From contig SFHQ01000023.1 of assembly GCA_004556345.1 (NCBI GenBank), positions 1 to 44,908 of the forward strand: a stretch of 44,908 nucleotides of DNA, given 5' to 3'. A program made the position numbers and the translations under genes. Shown piece after piece: positions 1 to 8,357 of this stretch. The notes under the pieces are model-generated. The model did no database searches, was not told where the DNA came from, and saw only the letters and a program-made list of their open reading frames with translations. Each line of letters begins with the position of its first letter. Position 1 is the stretch's first letter. This DNA comes from Clostridiales bacterium (lineage in GTDB: Bacteria; Bacillota; Clostridia; Oscillospirales; Oscillospiraceae).

Positions 1-563
1 TAATTGATGAAAATGGAAATTCTCACTTAGAGCCGATGACAATACGTGATATGCAAGCAAGAGGAAACGGAACGACGGTAAGCAAAGGAAATCTGCGTTT
101 ATATATTGCCGCTAGTAAAATTAGCGCAGGAAAATATAAAACTGTAACAACGGCACAGTGGACGACAGATTTTCAATTCTCAGCGGAAAATCGTCCCGCT
201 GATGGCTATGATTATATATCAGTAACAGCCCCTAAGGACTTTGAATATTCAAGATCATACTTTACGTCAACGACATCTGGGTTAAAGAATCAGATAACCG
301 ATTATGAAAGAGTGGATATGAGTTACTCTTCTGTGGTTTATAAATTCAAGGAATTTATAAATGGAGTATATTCGACAAAAGAGTGTGCTGCGTGGATGAA
401 TTGCGATGGAGAAGTATCATCAAAAAATAGTTTGTTTATTGGGAAGTACTTACATACATGGGCAAGCGTGACACCTGCAATAACGATTGGGCCAGCAAGT
501 GTAGCCTTTAGCCCTGTGTCAAAAAGTTGGCAAATAGTGTGCGACTACAAGTATCCGGTTTAA
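1..563 (+). CDS. C-terminal part of an unrecognised protein (5' end outside window)
   Basis: The reading frame is open from base 3 without a stop, so the ATG at 36 is probably internal and about 187 C-terminal residues are visible. I do not recognise the family. The sequence is rich in Ser, Thr, Tyr and Lys, with alternating hydrophobic and polar stretches that suggest beta structure. It has no transmembrane segment and only three cysteines. A secreted or phage-type protein is possible but unproven. It uses clearly more AT-rich codons than the GC-rich genes that follow, which hints at a different origin. A strong hairpin terminator follows at 629-664, so this gene ends its own transcription unit. 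Confidence 0.6.
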   Translation, partial: IDENGNSHLEPMTIRDMQARGNGTTVSKGNLRLYIAASKISAGKYKTVTTAQWTTDFQFSAENRPADGYDYISVTAPKDFEYSRSYFTSTTSGLKNQITDYERVDMSYSSVVYKFKEFINGVYSTKECAAWMNCDGEVSSKNSLFIGKYLHTWASVTPAITIGPASVAFSPVSKSWQIVCDYKYPV

Positions 564-628
564 ATATTATGACAATAGTATGCACCCTGAACGAGTTTGT
601 TCCGCCCCAGAAAAATCGCATAAATAAC

Positions 629-664
629 AGGAGCCAACCGAAAATTTTCGGTTGGCTCCTTTGT
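629..664 (+). terminator. Rho-independent terminator
   Basis: A perfect 32-base palindrome (629-660, arms AGGAGCCAACCGAAAA and its complement) is followed by a short T run. It ends the plus-strand gene upstream. It also lies just beyond the 3' end of the minus-strand HD gene and may act on both. Confidence 0.85.
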
Positions 665-670
665 GGTGCC

Positions 671-1219
671 TTAGGGCTGTGTCAGGGTTTGAAAGAGGTT
701 GAGGTATTGCTGTTCCACCGTGGCGAAGGGGAGGACTTCGTAGGAAAATTCTGATGCCATCTTTGGCAGTACCCCATCCTCCGGCGGCATGTTTAGGAGA
801 TAGGCCAGGTCATAGGCCAGCATATCGTCGTCGATCTGCTTGACCTGCCGCTGCTCTTCCTGGGTCAGCGGCCCGCCTAAGTATTTTTGGTACACGGCGG
901 CCAGCAGGCGGTCTTCCAGCGCCCGGTACTGGGGGAGATGCTGCTTGAAGGGCCGGGGGACATCGGAGAGGTAGGCTTCGCTGGCGTCGTGGAGCAGACA
1001 GGCCAGGGCTACCCGGCGGGAGTGGTTCCGGGCCAGAGCCTCGCGGGCGCAGTGGAGACAGTGCTGGCCCACGGAGAAAAAGGTCTTGACGTGTCCGTTG
1101 CCCCGGCAGAGCAGGGAGAGCGCATGGGCCACGTCCACGATGCGCACGCCGTCCGGGTCGGGGCGGGTGGGGAAGAAGTGGACCCCGGTGTAGGTGGTGA
1201 TAAAATCATAGTCAGGCAT
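671..1219 (-). CDS. HD-domain phosphohydrolase (YfdR/YfbR-like)
   Basis: A 182-residue protein of the HD superfamily of metal-dependent phosphohydrolases; relatives act on nucleotides and other phosphate esters. Visible motifs are the N-terminal TYTGVHFFPTRPDPDGVRI segment typical of the YfdR-like group, a histidine in the SVGQH segment (about residue 52), the HD dyad in LLHDASEAYLSDVPRP (about 76-91) and a downstream Asp in KQIDDDMLAYD. Together these supply the expected metal ligands. The ATG at 1219 follows a good AGGAGG site. The gene stands alone, divergent from the sigma factor gene at 1392. The substrate cannot be told from sequence. The superfamily call is firm and the subgroup less so. 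Confidence 0.85.
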   Translation of the reverse strand: MPDYDFITTYTGVHFFPTRPDPDGVRIVDVAHALSLLCRGNGHVKTFFSVGQHCLHCAREALARNHSRRVALACLLHDASEAYLSDVPRPFKQHLPQYRALEDRLLAAVYQKYLGGPLTQEEQRQVKQIDDDMLAYDLAYLLNMPPEDGVLPKMASEFSYEVLPFATVEQQYLNLFQTLTQP

Positions 1220-1253
1220 GGAGAACGGCCTCCTGGTTTGGAAATTTGAAGAT

Positions 1254-1262
1254 AGTATAGCA
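1254..1262 (-). promoter_or_regulatory. Extended -10 promoter for the HD gene
   Basis: On the minus strand TGC precedes TATACT (-10 at 1254-1259), an extended -10 element. It sits about 35 bases upstream of the HD gene start. No good -35 is visible. Confidence 0.45.
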
Positions 1263-1391
1263 CAGATGTCGATCTATTGACAGATTGATATTGTGCAAAC
1301 CTACCAAATCGAAAAAATTTTGGAAAAAAGCGTCACATTTTGCTCGTTCAAACGTTTATAGAGATAGAAGGAACAAAAGGAGGCGCGAACC

Positions 1392-1928
1392 ATGCAGTTT
1401 GAAGAAACGACCGGTTTGAGCGACCAGGAATTTATGACATGGCTTTACGAGACCTATGCCCCGCTCCTGTGGGGCACGGCGAAGCGATATTGCCGCAAGC
1501 AGGCCCTGCGGGAAGAGATCATCCAGGAGGGGATGCTCCATCTGCTGGCCTGCGTGCCGCGGCTGCGGGGGCTGCAAAAGGACAAGCTGCCGGGCTATCT
1601 GGCCGTTACCGTCCGCAACACCACCTATAACCTGCTGAAAAAAGAGGCACGGGATCAGAAGCTGTTTGTTCCTCTGCACGCACAGGATCTGCCGGACGAC
1701 GGCCCCACCCTGGAGGAACAGATGCTCCACAGCGAAGCGCTGGACGAGCTGTTCACCATCTGTGACCAGCTCCGCCCCATCGACCGGGAGCTGCTCCTGC
1801 GCTACTATCTCGACGACTGGAAGACGCCCCAGCTGGCGGATCACTTTGGCTATCAGCCGGGCAGCGTGCGCGTGCGGCTCTCCCGCGCCCGCCGCCAAGT
1901 GAAGCAGCGGATGCTGGAGAGTGGATGA
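1392..1928 (+). CDS. RNA polymerase sigma-70 family factor, ECF-like
   Basis: A 178-residue sigma factor with only regions 2 and 4. Region 2 covers roughly residues 12-85 (LYETYAPLLWGTAKRYC, then EEIIQEGMLHLL). Region 4 is near the C terminus, with a helix-turn-helix around PQLADHFGYQPGSVRVRLSR. It should direct RNA polymerase to a small regulon. The ATG follows AAGGAGG at about 1378. Unlike the second sigma gene at 41944, no membrane anti-sigma gene adjoins it, so its control is unknown; I could not identify its own promoter with confidence. A bidirectional hairpin terminator follows, facing the convergent lipoprotein gene. Confidence 0.85.
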   Translation: MQFEETTGLSDQEFMTWLYETYAPLLWGTAKRYCRKQALREEIIQEGMLHLLACVPRLRGLQKDKLPGYLAVTVRNTTYNLLKKEARDQKLFVPLHAQDLPDDGPTLEEQMLHSEALDELFTICDQLRPIDRELLLRYYLDDWKTPQLADHFGYQPGSVRVRLSRARRQVKQRMLESG

Positions 1929-1961
1929 GGGAGGACGTCGGCAAAATGCGCCATGGCATGA

Positions 1962-2005
1962 GGAAGCCGGGTGAAGCAGTTTTGTGCTTCACCCGGCTTC
2001 CTTTC
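1962..2005. terminator. Bidirectional terminator between convergent genes
   Basis: A perfect 17-bp stem (1962-1978 with 1985-2001) around a 6-base loop is followed by TTTCT on the plus strand. It separates the sigma gene (+) from the lipoprotein gene (-). Confidence 0.85.
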
Positions 2006-2063
2006 TAGAAATCGATTGCCGTATCCTGTGATTTTTTTCTGCAAGGGATCCTTCCCGGTGGGT

Positions 2064-3176
2064 TCAGCCGTAGCTCAGGGTCAGCCCGATGGAGTCCATG
2101 TCGTCCGGCAGGAAGGGTGCCCCTTCGCCGCTGCGCGAGCGCTGGAAATACATCTCCTCGCCGGAAGGGGAAATGAGGATCGGAAAGCTGCTGTTGAGGG
2201 TGGTGCCAACGCCGTCGGAGATCTCCAGCCGCAGGCAGTCATCCTCCATGCGCCACACGCCGGAGTAGGCCAGTGCCATCTCCGCCTCGCCTTCGACGGT
2301 GAGGTACAGCTCGGCGGCCCCCGCATAATTGGGGCCACCGCCGCCCTGGCGCAGTTCCATCAGCCAGACATCGCAGACCCAGACGGTGTTGCCCAGGCCC
2401 ACATCCGTCGGCGGCAGCCACCAGTCGTCGCCCGTCGGCTCCTGATCCTCCGGATCGTCCGGGCCTACGTTCTCGCTGAAGACCCCAATATCCATCAGCA
2501 TGGGGGCGTAGTCCACGCCGGTGGGTACGATGGGGCTTCCGGAGGGATCGGTCATCGGGTACCACTTCACCTCCAGGCCGCTGTTGGTCACCAGGCCGAT
2601 CTCTGTGTCCGGCTCATCGGGCCACGTTTCATAATTCACGAATACCAACACAGGCTGCGCGTATTCTTCCCGGTAGAGGACCTCGTCCGCTACCGGCCAC
2701 ACCCCGTTGCCCTGTGACTGCCAGGTCACATGGTTCACGGCGAGACTGGTGCGCTCGTCCCTGGGGATGATGCAGTAGAGGTCACCGTAGCCCGGACCAA
2801 GGGTGCGTTCGGCCGGGATCTCCAGCAGGAACGGCAGCTCCTCTGTCAGGTCAGGAAAAATTTTTTCCAGCCAGCTCGTCAGCGGCAGGGCCTCCCCCTG
2901 CTCCCGATGGCCGAGGTAGGCCACCGCACCGGCCAGCTGGTCCTCTCCTGCCATGCTCTCCCGCAGCAGGGCAAGCGCCGCCGCTCCCTTTTCCGGGTCG
3001 GTCGTTTGCGCAGACTCGCTGACCATGCTGCGCTTGCCGCCGACCAGTGCCCCCGCCAGGCTGCTGCTGCCTTCTGCCGGGGATGGCTCGCTCTGTCCGC
3101 CGCAGGCGGTCAGAAGCAAGCCCAGCGTCAGGCAGAGAAGTATCGTGACCGGTCGGTGTCGTGTCAAATACTTCAT
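2064..3176 (-). CDS. Predicted lipoprotein, function unknown
   Basis: A 370-residue protein with a lipoprotein signal peptide: MKYLTRHR, a hydrophobic core, then lipobox LLTAC with the lipidated Cys at about residue 25. It should be anchored to the outer face of the cytoplasmic membrane. The mature part is acidic and rich in Trp, Gly and Pro. The final segment (VWRMEDDCLRLEISDG) resembles the lipocalin-like repeats of other Firmicute lipoproteins, but no family is recognised. The ATG follows AAGGAGGG. It is last in a tight operon, 12 bases after the TPM-domain gene and behind the zinc-ribbon membrane gene, so the three products probably act together at the envelope. Confidence 0.75.
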   Translation of the reverse strand: MKYLTRHRPVTILLCLTLGLLLTACGGQSEPSPAEGSSSLAGALVGGKRSMVSESAQTTDPEKGAAALALLRESMAGEDQLAGAVAYLGHREQGEALPLTSWLEKIFPDLTEELPFLLEIPAERTLGPGYGDLYCIIPRDERTSLAVNHVTWQSQGNGVWPVADEVLYREEYAQPVLVFVNYETWPDEPDTEIGLVTNSGLEVKWYPMTDPSGSPIVPTGVDYAPMLMDIGVFSENVGPDDPEDQEPTGDDWWLPPTDVGLGNTVWVCDVWLMELRQGGGGPNYAGAAELYLTVEGEAEMALAYSGVWRMEDDCLRLEISDGVGTTLNSSFPILISPSGEEMYFQRSRSGEGAPFLPDDMDSIGLTLSYG

Positions 3177-3188
3177 GCTCCACCCTCC

Positions 3189-4595
3189 TTAGAATTTTCC
3201 GCTGCGGCCGCTGCCGCCGCCACCGCTGCAGCTCGAGGTGCTACCGCCGCCCCCGCCGCCGCCGCTGGACTCGTCGACGATCTTTGTGCGCGACTCGGTG
3301 GTGTGGCTGTAGTGGTCATAGCTGTCCGTCAGGGTCAGCCCGCCCCCGGTGGCATAGACATTTGCGTCAACGCCTTTGTGAACAGACTTCATCTTTGCCC
3401 TGAGGATCAGGCACACGACCAGGGCGATCACGCAGGAGCCCGCCACCACCGCGATGATGAGCGGCACCGGGCTCGACCGCACAGGCGTACCATCTTCCGC
3501 AAGGGTCAGATACTCGTCGCAGGTATCCAGGTAATGAGAAACACCGCCGCACCAGTCGTTGTCGCTGAAGTAGCCGAGGAAAGCGTCTTCCAGCTGCTTC
3601 TGCCCGTATGCATTGAACGCATACGATGCGTTTTCTCCGTAGACGAACATGGCGTAGTCGCGCTCTGCCATGCTCAGCAGGATGATGATGCCGTCCCGCC
3701 CCTCGCCCATACCAAGCTCGTTGGCGTGGTAGAGCTCATAGGTGGTTTTGTAAACGTCGTCCCCGTCGCCGTATTTCTTGAAGTTATCCACAAAAACGAC
3801 GTAAACACCACAGTTGTGGCGCTGGGAAATGTCTGCCGCCCGTGCTTCTGCTTCCTGCCATTCCTCGGCGGTGAGCTGGTCGCTGAGATCGAAGATGTAC
3901 TTCATCTCGGCGCCCTCCTGGTCCAGGTCCTGCGTCTCGGTGGTTTCGTCGGCGCCGTCCTGGGCCGGTTCCTGCGCCGGCTCCTGCGCCGGCTCCTGGG
4001 CCGGTTCCGGCGTCTCGGTGGTTTTGCCGGCGCCGTCCGGCGGGCAGTTTGCAAGGATGTAGTTCGACGAGGCCTCTGCCATGGCCCCCATCGCCTGTGC
4101 GAGTGCCGTGGCGCTCATCGTCAGGTCCTTGCCGTTCCACGCACGCTCCGCCATGTAGGGCTTCACCGCGTCGGAGACAACGTCGGTCAGCTCCTGTGCA
4201 TTGCCTCGCGCCTGGCTCAGGGAGACATAGACGCACCAGTCCTTCTCGGCCATCGCATACGAGCCGTCCGGCTGCGCTCTCAGCAGCAGCGTCAGCGAGA
4301 TGCCTTCCTTTTCCTCGCCCAATCCGTAATCGGAATTCTCATAGACATACGTGGCGATATCCCAGACTGTGCTGTCCTCCACGCCCTCGTCGGTAAACAC
4401 GTCCACCCGCAGGTCAACGCCCAGCGTTTTCGACAGCTGCGGGAACGTCTCTTCCCCCAGATAGGTCAGCTCGTCGGAGCTGATCTGCTCCGTCTCATCG
4501 TAGAACGAACCGTACTCCGCGCCCGCCAGGGCAGGGGAGCACAGGGTCAGCGCCAGCAGGAGCGCCAGCAGGAATGCTGTCAGTTTTCTTTTCAT
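3189..4595 (-). CDS. Secreted membrane-anchored protein with two TPM domains
   Basis: A 468-residue protein with an N-terminal signal peptide ending near ALAGA. Two TPM-like domains follow (TPM_phosphatase/YgcG family; relatives include photosystem II repair proteins and bacterial membrane proteins). The first spans about residues 28-185 and the second about 235-360. They are separated by a low-complexity linker with four AQEP units. One membrane helix (SPVPLIIAVVAGSCVIALVVCLIL, quoted in two parts: SPVPLIIAVVAG and SCVIALVVCLIL) lies near 385-405. The tail is a Gly/Ser-rich stretch, as in many YgcG proteins. The catalytic role of TPM domains in such proteins is not established. The gene is tightly spaced between the zinc-ribbon membrane gene and a lipoprotein gene. 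Having two TPM domains in one chain is unusual. Confidence 0.8.
   Translation of the reverse strand: MKRKLTAFLLALLLALTLCSPALAGAEYGSFYDETEQISSDELTYLGEETFPQLSKTLGVDLRVDVFTDEGVEDSTVWDIATYVYENSDYGLGEEKEGISLTLLLRAQPDGSYAMAEKDWCVYVSLSQARGNAQELTDVVSDAVKPYMAERAWNGKDLTMSATALAQAMGAMAEASSNYILANCPPDGAGKTTETPEPAQEPAQEPAQEPAQDGADETTETQDLDQEGAEMKYIFDLSDQLTAEEWQEAEARAADISQRHNCGVYVVFVDNFKKYGDGDDVYKTTYELYHANELGMGEGRDGIIILLSMAERDYAMFVYGENASYAFNAYGQKQLEDAFLGYFSDNDWCGGVSHYLDTCDEYLTLAEDGTPVRSSPVPLIIAVVAGSCVIALVVCLILRAKMKSVHKGVDANVYATGGGLTLTDSYDHYSHTTESRTKIVDESSGGGGGGGSTSSCSGGGGSGRSGKF
3957..4010 (-). repeat. Tandem 12-base coding repeat (AQEP units)
   Basis: Near-identical 12-base units encode four consecutive Ala-Gln-Glu-Pro units in the linker between the two TPM domains. 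Copy number could vary by slippage between strains. Confidence 0.7.
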
Positions 4596-4607
4596 GCCCG
4601 CACCTCC

Positions 4608-5747
4608 TTAACGCATCAGCATCACAAGGAGCGAACCCAACACGGACAGCGGCGCAGCAATGGCGGCAAACAGCGCCCAGAAGCGGCCTCTGTCCACGGG
4701 CAGGTCGCCCACGAGTTTTCCGGTCTGCCCGTTCATGGCAAAGAGAAAGTCCTTGTCCTGCCACTTGGTGTTCAGCACCCACACGGGCAGCATCGCATAG
4801 TGGACCTTGCCTGCCTTGATGCTCGCGTTTTTCCCCCGCGCAAAACAGGTCTCATAGCCCTTCACGCTGTTTCGCAGCGCCGTTTGCAGCGAGCCCATGC
4901 AGCGCGTGTCGGCCCGCTCACGGCTCTCGTCTACCGACACATCATATTTGTCGGCGAGAAAGCCTGGGAGATAGGCCGTGGAAAAGGGCTTGAGATCGCT
5001 GTAATCATAAGGCTCGATGGAGTCCATGTGGTCGTCCGGCATTTTGCTGGAGGCATCCACCGGCACCTTTTCAAAGGGCATCGTGCCGGCGCGGTAAACG
5101 TCATAATGCTCCGTCTCCGTGACCCGGTATTCGCCGCTTCGATACGAGCGGGAGCGGGTGCATTCAAAATGCGAGCTGCCCTCCGCCTCGCCGCTGAAGA
5201 GCCAGAAGGGGACATAGACGCCCTGGATCTTCTGTAACTGGTTTTCGCTGGAAAAGGTTTTGGGCAGAAACGCCTTGCCCCGATAGTGCTTTTTCAGCTC
5301 ACGGATGGCGTCCTCACGGCTGAGCTTGAAGGGGATCACCAGATCCGGCTTCAGCATCCCCGCAAACTGCCCCGGTACGACCGTGGGGTTGCCGCAGTAG
5401 GGGCAGGAGGTCGCCGCCGTGCTCTCGTCGCAGACCAGCTCCGCGCCGCAGCTGGGGCAGCTGTAGGACTTCATGCCGTCTGCCTCCGCGCCCCAGTCGT
5501 CAGTGAGGCCGGAGGTATCCCAATCGCCGCCCTCGGCGGCAGAGGCTTCCTTGTTCTCTGCGTCCTTTTCCTCCGCCGCCTGCTGCGCGGCGGCGGCCTT
5601 TTCTTCTTTTTCTGCGTAAAGTGCTTCGATCTCTGCGACCTCATAGCTGGCGCCGCAGTAATCACACTCCAGCTTGCCGGAAGCGCCCACAAAGTGCAGC
5701 GGTCCGGTGCAGCTGGGGCACTGATAGTTGGTTACCTGTGCTGGCAT
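4608..5747 (-). CDS. Zinc-ribbon membrane protein (TFIIB-type zinc ribbon)
   Basis: A 379-residue protein with two zinc ribbons: CPSC...CDYC near residues 10-32, and CPSCGAEL...CPYCGN near 97-118. An Ala/Glu-rich coiled-coil-like linker joins them. A large middle domain follows (VIPFKLSREDAIRELKKHY, later PFWLFSGEAEG), and a C-terminal membrane helix (ALFAAIAAPLSVLGSLLVML) ends the protein. Relatives are common in Clostridia, often misnamed as helicases, and have no proven function. I chose the ATG at 5747 over the GTG at 5759 because GAGGTGG lies eight bases before the ATG. It leads the operon with the TPM protein (12-base gap) and a lipoprotein, suggesting a shared envelope role. Confidence 0.8.
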   Translation of the reverse strand: MPAQVTNYQCPSCTGPLHFVGASGKLECDYCGASYEVAEIEALYAEKEEKAAAAQQAAEEKDAENKEASAAEGGDWDTSGLTDDWGAEADGMKSYSCPSCGAELVCDESTAATSCPYCGNPTVVPGQFAGMLKPDLVIPFKLSREDAIRELKKHYRGKAFLPKTFSSENQLQKIQGVYVPFWLFSGEAEGSSHFECTRSRSYRSGEYRVTETEHYDVYRAGTMPFEKVPVDASSKMPDDHMDSIEPYDYSDLKPFSTAYLPGFLADKYDVSVDESRERADTRCMGSLQTALRNSVKGYETCFARGKNASIKAGKVHYAMLPVWVLNTKWQDKDFLFAMNGQTGKLVGDLPVDRGRFWALFAAIAAPLSVLGSLLVMLMR

Positions 5748-5782
5748 AGATGGTTCCACCTCTTTCTTTTTCTCTCAAGGAA

Positions 5783-5809
5783 GTGCCCGCCCGCGTTGCG
5801 GGCGGGCAC
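5783..5809 (-). terminator. Hairpin terminator after the lipoprotein gene
   Basis: A perfect 12-bp GC-rich stem (GTGCCCGCCCGC, loop of three). On the minus strand it is followed by TTCCTT rather than a full T run. It lies between the upstream lipoprotein gene (5859-7277) and the zinc-ribbon operon, so some readthrough is possible. Confidence 0.6.
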
Positions 5810-5858
5810 CGTTTGATACGCTGTGATCAGGCAAAGTATGCCTTGGTCGGATTCGACC

Positions 5859-7277
5859 TTACTTGATCGTCATGCTGTTCAGGATGACATCGGGCGCCGT
5901 GCCGGGGACGCACTCTATATCTGTCAGGCCGATGGATAGTGCGCGTCCGTCGTCGATCTGCGCAACGTATTCGATCCAGTCGTAGCCGATGCGCTTGTAG
6001 GTGCGGCCCTGGAAGGTGATGCCGCTGATCTCGCGGTCTGCGATCTCCTGATAGTTTTCAAAGCTGTCCTTGTAGTGATCGAAGTCCTCCACCTTGGCGC
6101 TTACCTCGAATCTGATGGCTCCCGCGCCGAAGGCCGAGGGATCGTCGTTTTCCACAAGGCATTTCTTGTTTTCGTCATACGACCAGCCGGACTTCGGGAT
6201 CTTCGCCGTGATCTTGACCTGCACATCGTCATGTGCAAACTGAGTCACAGTTGCAGAGAAGTCCTTCGTTCCCTCGCTTGCGACGGAAGCCTTATCCGCC
6301 TCAGCTGCCTCGGCCTTCACCGTGTCGAGATACTTCTCGATGGCTTCCGTGCCGGAGAAGCCGCTGGTGTTGTACGCACTGACGGTGAAGACGCCCGGCT
6401 CCTTTTCTGCGAAGTTAACGTAGAGGAAATGCGAGTCATCGTCCTTGGAGATCCACTTGTAGTAGCGGTAGTTCAGCTTCATGTGGTCGCTGTATTCCTC
6501 CTTGACGAACAAGCCATCCACGCCGAAGTAGTCAACCATCTCCTCGTAGGTGGTTTCAAAAATGTTATTGTTGACCTCGTTCATCCAGACGTAGCCCTTC
6601 TGCACCTGCTCCTCGGTCACGATGCCGGTGCCGCTGGGTGCGGTTCCGCTCGTGTCGCCGCTGCCCTCCAGAGCATCTGCGCCGACGCTGTCCGGCATGG
6701 ACTTGCCCGCCTTGATCAGCGGCAGATACCAGTCGTTGTAATAATCGGGTTCGTCTTTTTCTTCCACGTCGTCCCAATAGGTCCCCCACGGGCGCAGCCA
6801 GATCTCGTAGTTGAACTTGTCTTCGCCGCTTTCATAGTGGCCCTTGATCACGATCATGTTCTCGTAGCCTGCCGAAGCCGGATCAATGACCCACTCTTCG
6901 CTTGCCAGGTCCACGTCCGTAAAGTTGCCGCTCTTGGACGTCAGCGTGCCGTATTCACCGGTGTCAGATTCGCTGAGCGTGACGGACACTTCGGCCATGG
7001 GATTGTCCTTGGAGAAGTCCTCGTCCCAGAGCGTGAAGGTGCCGGTCTTATCGGAACCGATGTCGATGTTGCCGCAGATGTCCCATCTCGTGTAGTCCAC
7101 ATCTTCATAGTATCCTGCACACTCGGTTATCTCCCACCAGCCGTACCAGTCGCCGTTCCACCAGTCGAGCACCTTGTCGCCGGTTTGCGCTGCGTTGCCG
7201 GTCCCTTCCTTGTCGCCGCAGGCGGTCAGGGAGAGTGCCATGATCAGTACCAGCGCAAGAGAAATCGCCTTTTTCAT
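5859..7277 (-). CDS. Predicted lipoprotein, function unknown
   Basis: A 472-residue lipoprotein. The signal peptide MKKAISLALVLIMALSLTAC puts the lipidated Cys at residue 20. The mature protein is acidic and rich in Trp and Tyr. Its first third holds WWNGDWYGWWEI, and the segment after it (DIGSDKTGTFTLWDE) looks like the beta-barrel domain of other clostridial lipoproteins. A flexible Gly/Ser/Thr linker lies near residue 210. The last section may be a second folded domain. The frame is open upstream for 47 more codons, but the ATG at 7277 has an ideal AAGGAGGT site and begins the signal peptide. It lies in the same direction as the DUF4428-like gene, 68 bases downstream of it. No enzyme motif is visible. 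Confidence 0.75.
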   Translation of the reverse strand: MKKAISLALVLIMALSLTACGDKEGTGNAAQTGDKVLDWWNGDWYGWWEITECAGYYEDVDYTRWDICGNIDIGSDKTGTFTLWDEDFSKDNPMAEVSVTLSESDTGEYGTLTSKSGNFTDVDLASEEWVIDPASAGYENMIVIKGHYESGEDKFNYEIWLRPWGTYWDDVEEKDEPDYYNDWYLPLIKAGKSMPDSVGADALEGSGDTSGTAPSGTGIVTEEQVQKGYVWMNEVNNNIFETTYEEMVDYFGVDGLFVKEEYSDHMKLNYRYYKWISKDDDSHFLYVNFAEKEPGVFTVSAYNTSGFSGTEAIEKYLDTVKAEAAEADKASVASEGTKDFSATVTQFAHDDVQVKITAKIPKSGWSYDENKKCLVENDDPSAFGAGAIRFEVSAKVEDFDHYKDSFENYQEIADREISGITFQGRTYKRIGYDWIEYVAQIDDGRALSIGLTDIECVPGTAPDVILNSMTIK

Positions 7278-7318
7278 AATTACCTCCTTATCATTGCCTG
7301 TGTGTGTTGTATTGTTCT

Positions 7319-7338
7319 CCCGCGCGGTGTTGCGCGGG
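7319..7338 (-). terminator. Weak GC hairpin between operon genes
   Basis: A 7-bp stem (CCCGCGC / GCGCGGG) with a 6-base loop between the DUF4428-like gene and the lipoprotein gene. There is no T run, so it may only attenuate transcription or protect an mRNA end. Confidence 0.35.
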
Positions 7339-7345
7339 GCGATCA

Positions 7346-8167
7346 TCAGGGGCGGGGGGAACCACAGTATTCGCAAAATTTGCCGGTGTTGGCACCGCCG
7401 CAGGCGGGGCAGGTCCATTGGCCCGTGGCACTTGCGGTGCTCTCCCGTTCGATCTCGGCGGGCACCTCCTGCGCGGCAGGGGCGGCCTCTCTGCCGCCGC
7501 TGCGGGCCTGCTCGAGCGCCTGGCAGATCTCCTCGCCCATCTGACGGTACTTGCGGTAGTCCGCGGAGGTCTCCGGGTCGGGCCGTCCGGCGGTGCGGAA
7601 GGTCTGCGGCTGTCCCATTCTGGGACGCTGCTGCGCCGCCGTAGTCTCAAGCTCCACCGAGCTTCCATTGAGCCGGAAGCGCATCTCATCGAAATAGGGA
7701 TGACGGACCGAGACGATGATCTCAAACTCATAGGAATACTCGTAGCGGGGCGGAACGTAGCTGACTTCCTTGCCGTCGGCGTCCTCCCGCAGCAGCTCCG
7801 TGCGGTTCTCGTCGATGTCCAGCCGGCAGCCGGTGATGGCGTCAAAGTCCAGAATATCCGGGTTGGCCTCCGCCAGATCCCTGGCGCGGGTGACGGTGAA
7901 CCAACGGTGCTCCTCATCCAGCAGCACCTTCCAGCCCTCGCCCATGGCGCGGGTGGTGCGGAACTGCGCTGCCTTGCCCCGGTTTTCCTCCCGGTCGGCG
8001 AGCTGCGCCTTGATCTCCTCCACCGTGGAACGGCGGCGGTCGCTGAACCACGGCGAGAGCTTTTTGGCACACTCTTTGCAGAGATTGCCGTCCTCTAGTT
8101 TGCGGTTGCCGAGCAGACCGATCTTCTCGCCGCAGACATCGCAGTATTTCTTATCGAATAATCCCAT
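7346..8167 (-). CDS. DUF4428-like protein with C-terminal zinc ribbon
   Basis: A 273-residue soluble protein. The N terminus (KKYCDVCGEKIGLLGNRKL, then CKEC) matches the DUF4428 zinc-binding module, a four-cysteine finger. The middle section (about 85-175) may be a PH-like fold, judging from GWKVLLDEEHRWFTVTRA and EIIVSVRHPYFDEMRF. The C terminus has a second zinc ribbon (CPACGGANTGKFCEYCGSP). The ATG follows AGGAG. Its start overlaps the end of the small membrane protein gene by 17 bases, so the two are translationally linked, and both follow the SPFH gene. Function is unknown; a scaffold role with the membrane SPFH protein is a reasonable guess from context. Confidence 0.8.
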   Translation of the reverse strand: MGLFDKKYCDVCGEKIGLLGNRKLEDGNLCKECAKKLSPWFSDRRRSTVEEIKAQLADREENRGKAAQFRTTRAMGEGWKVLLDEEHRWFTVTRARDLAEANPDILDFDAITGCRLDIDENRTELLREDADGKEVSYVPPRYEYSYEFEIIVSVRHPYFDEMRFRLNGSSVELETTAAQQRPRMGQPQTFRTAGRPDPETSADYRKYRQMGEEICQALEQARSGGREAAPAAQEVPAEIERESTASATGQWTCPACGGANTGKFCEYCGSPRP

Positions 8168-8357
8168 GCTCTATCACTCCTATTCCTGTGTTCTTTGGAA
8201 CGGCACCATCGGTGTGCTCGTCGCTCCAAGCATAGTCCGGATTTTCCATGCCGCCCCGGTCCATGATCCGGTCTGTCACAAAGTGCTGATACAGCCCGGA
8301 AAGGGTGATCCCGATGAGGATCCCCACCAGGAAAACCCAAAGCATCCGGCGCTTCAT
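8151..8357 (-). CDS. Small single-pass membrane protein
   Basis: A 68-residue protein with a positively charged start (MKRR) and one helix (MLWVFLVGILIGITLSGLY) near residues 5-23. A polar, acidic tail of about 45 residues follows. Its ATG overlaps the stop of the SPFH/zinc-ribbon reading frame (ATGA), and its own end overlaps the DUF4428-like start by 17 bases. It is therefore part of a compact three-gene unit. I do not recognise a family. Its position between an SPFH membrane-scaffold gene and a zinc-ribbon gene suggests an accessory membrane role. Confidence 0.65.
   Translation of the reverse strand: MKRRMLWVFLVGILIGITLSGLYQHFVTDRIMDRGGMENPDYAWSDEHTDGAVPKNTGIGVIEHGIIR

Noticed and set aside
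3957..4010. Possible CRISPR array from the short repeats
   Set aside because: Units are 12 bases, contiguous, coding, and have no spacers. No CRISPR array or cas gene was seen anywhere in the window.
2730..5237. 835-residue plus-strand frame opposite the lipoprotein, TPM and zinc-ribbon genes
   Set aside because: It is antisense to three genes with signal peptides, ribosome sites and recognisable domains, and its protein is an Arg/His/Val/Gly-rich shadow typical of GC-rich DNA.
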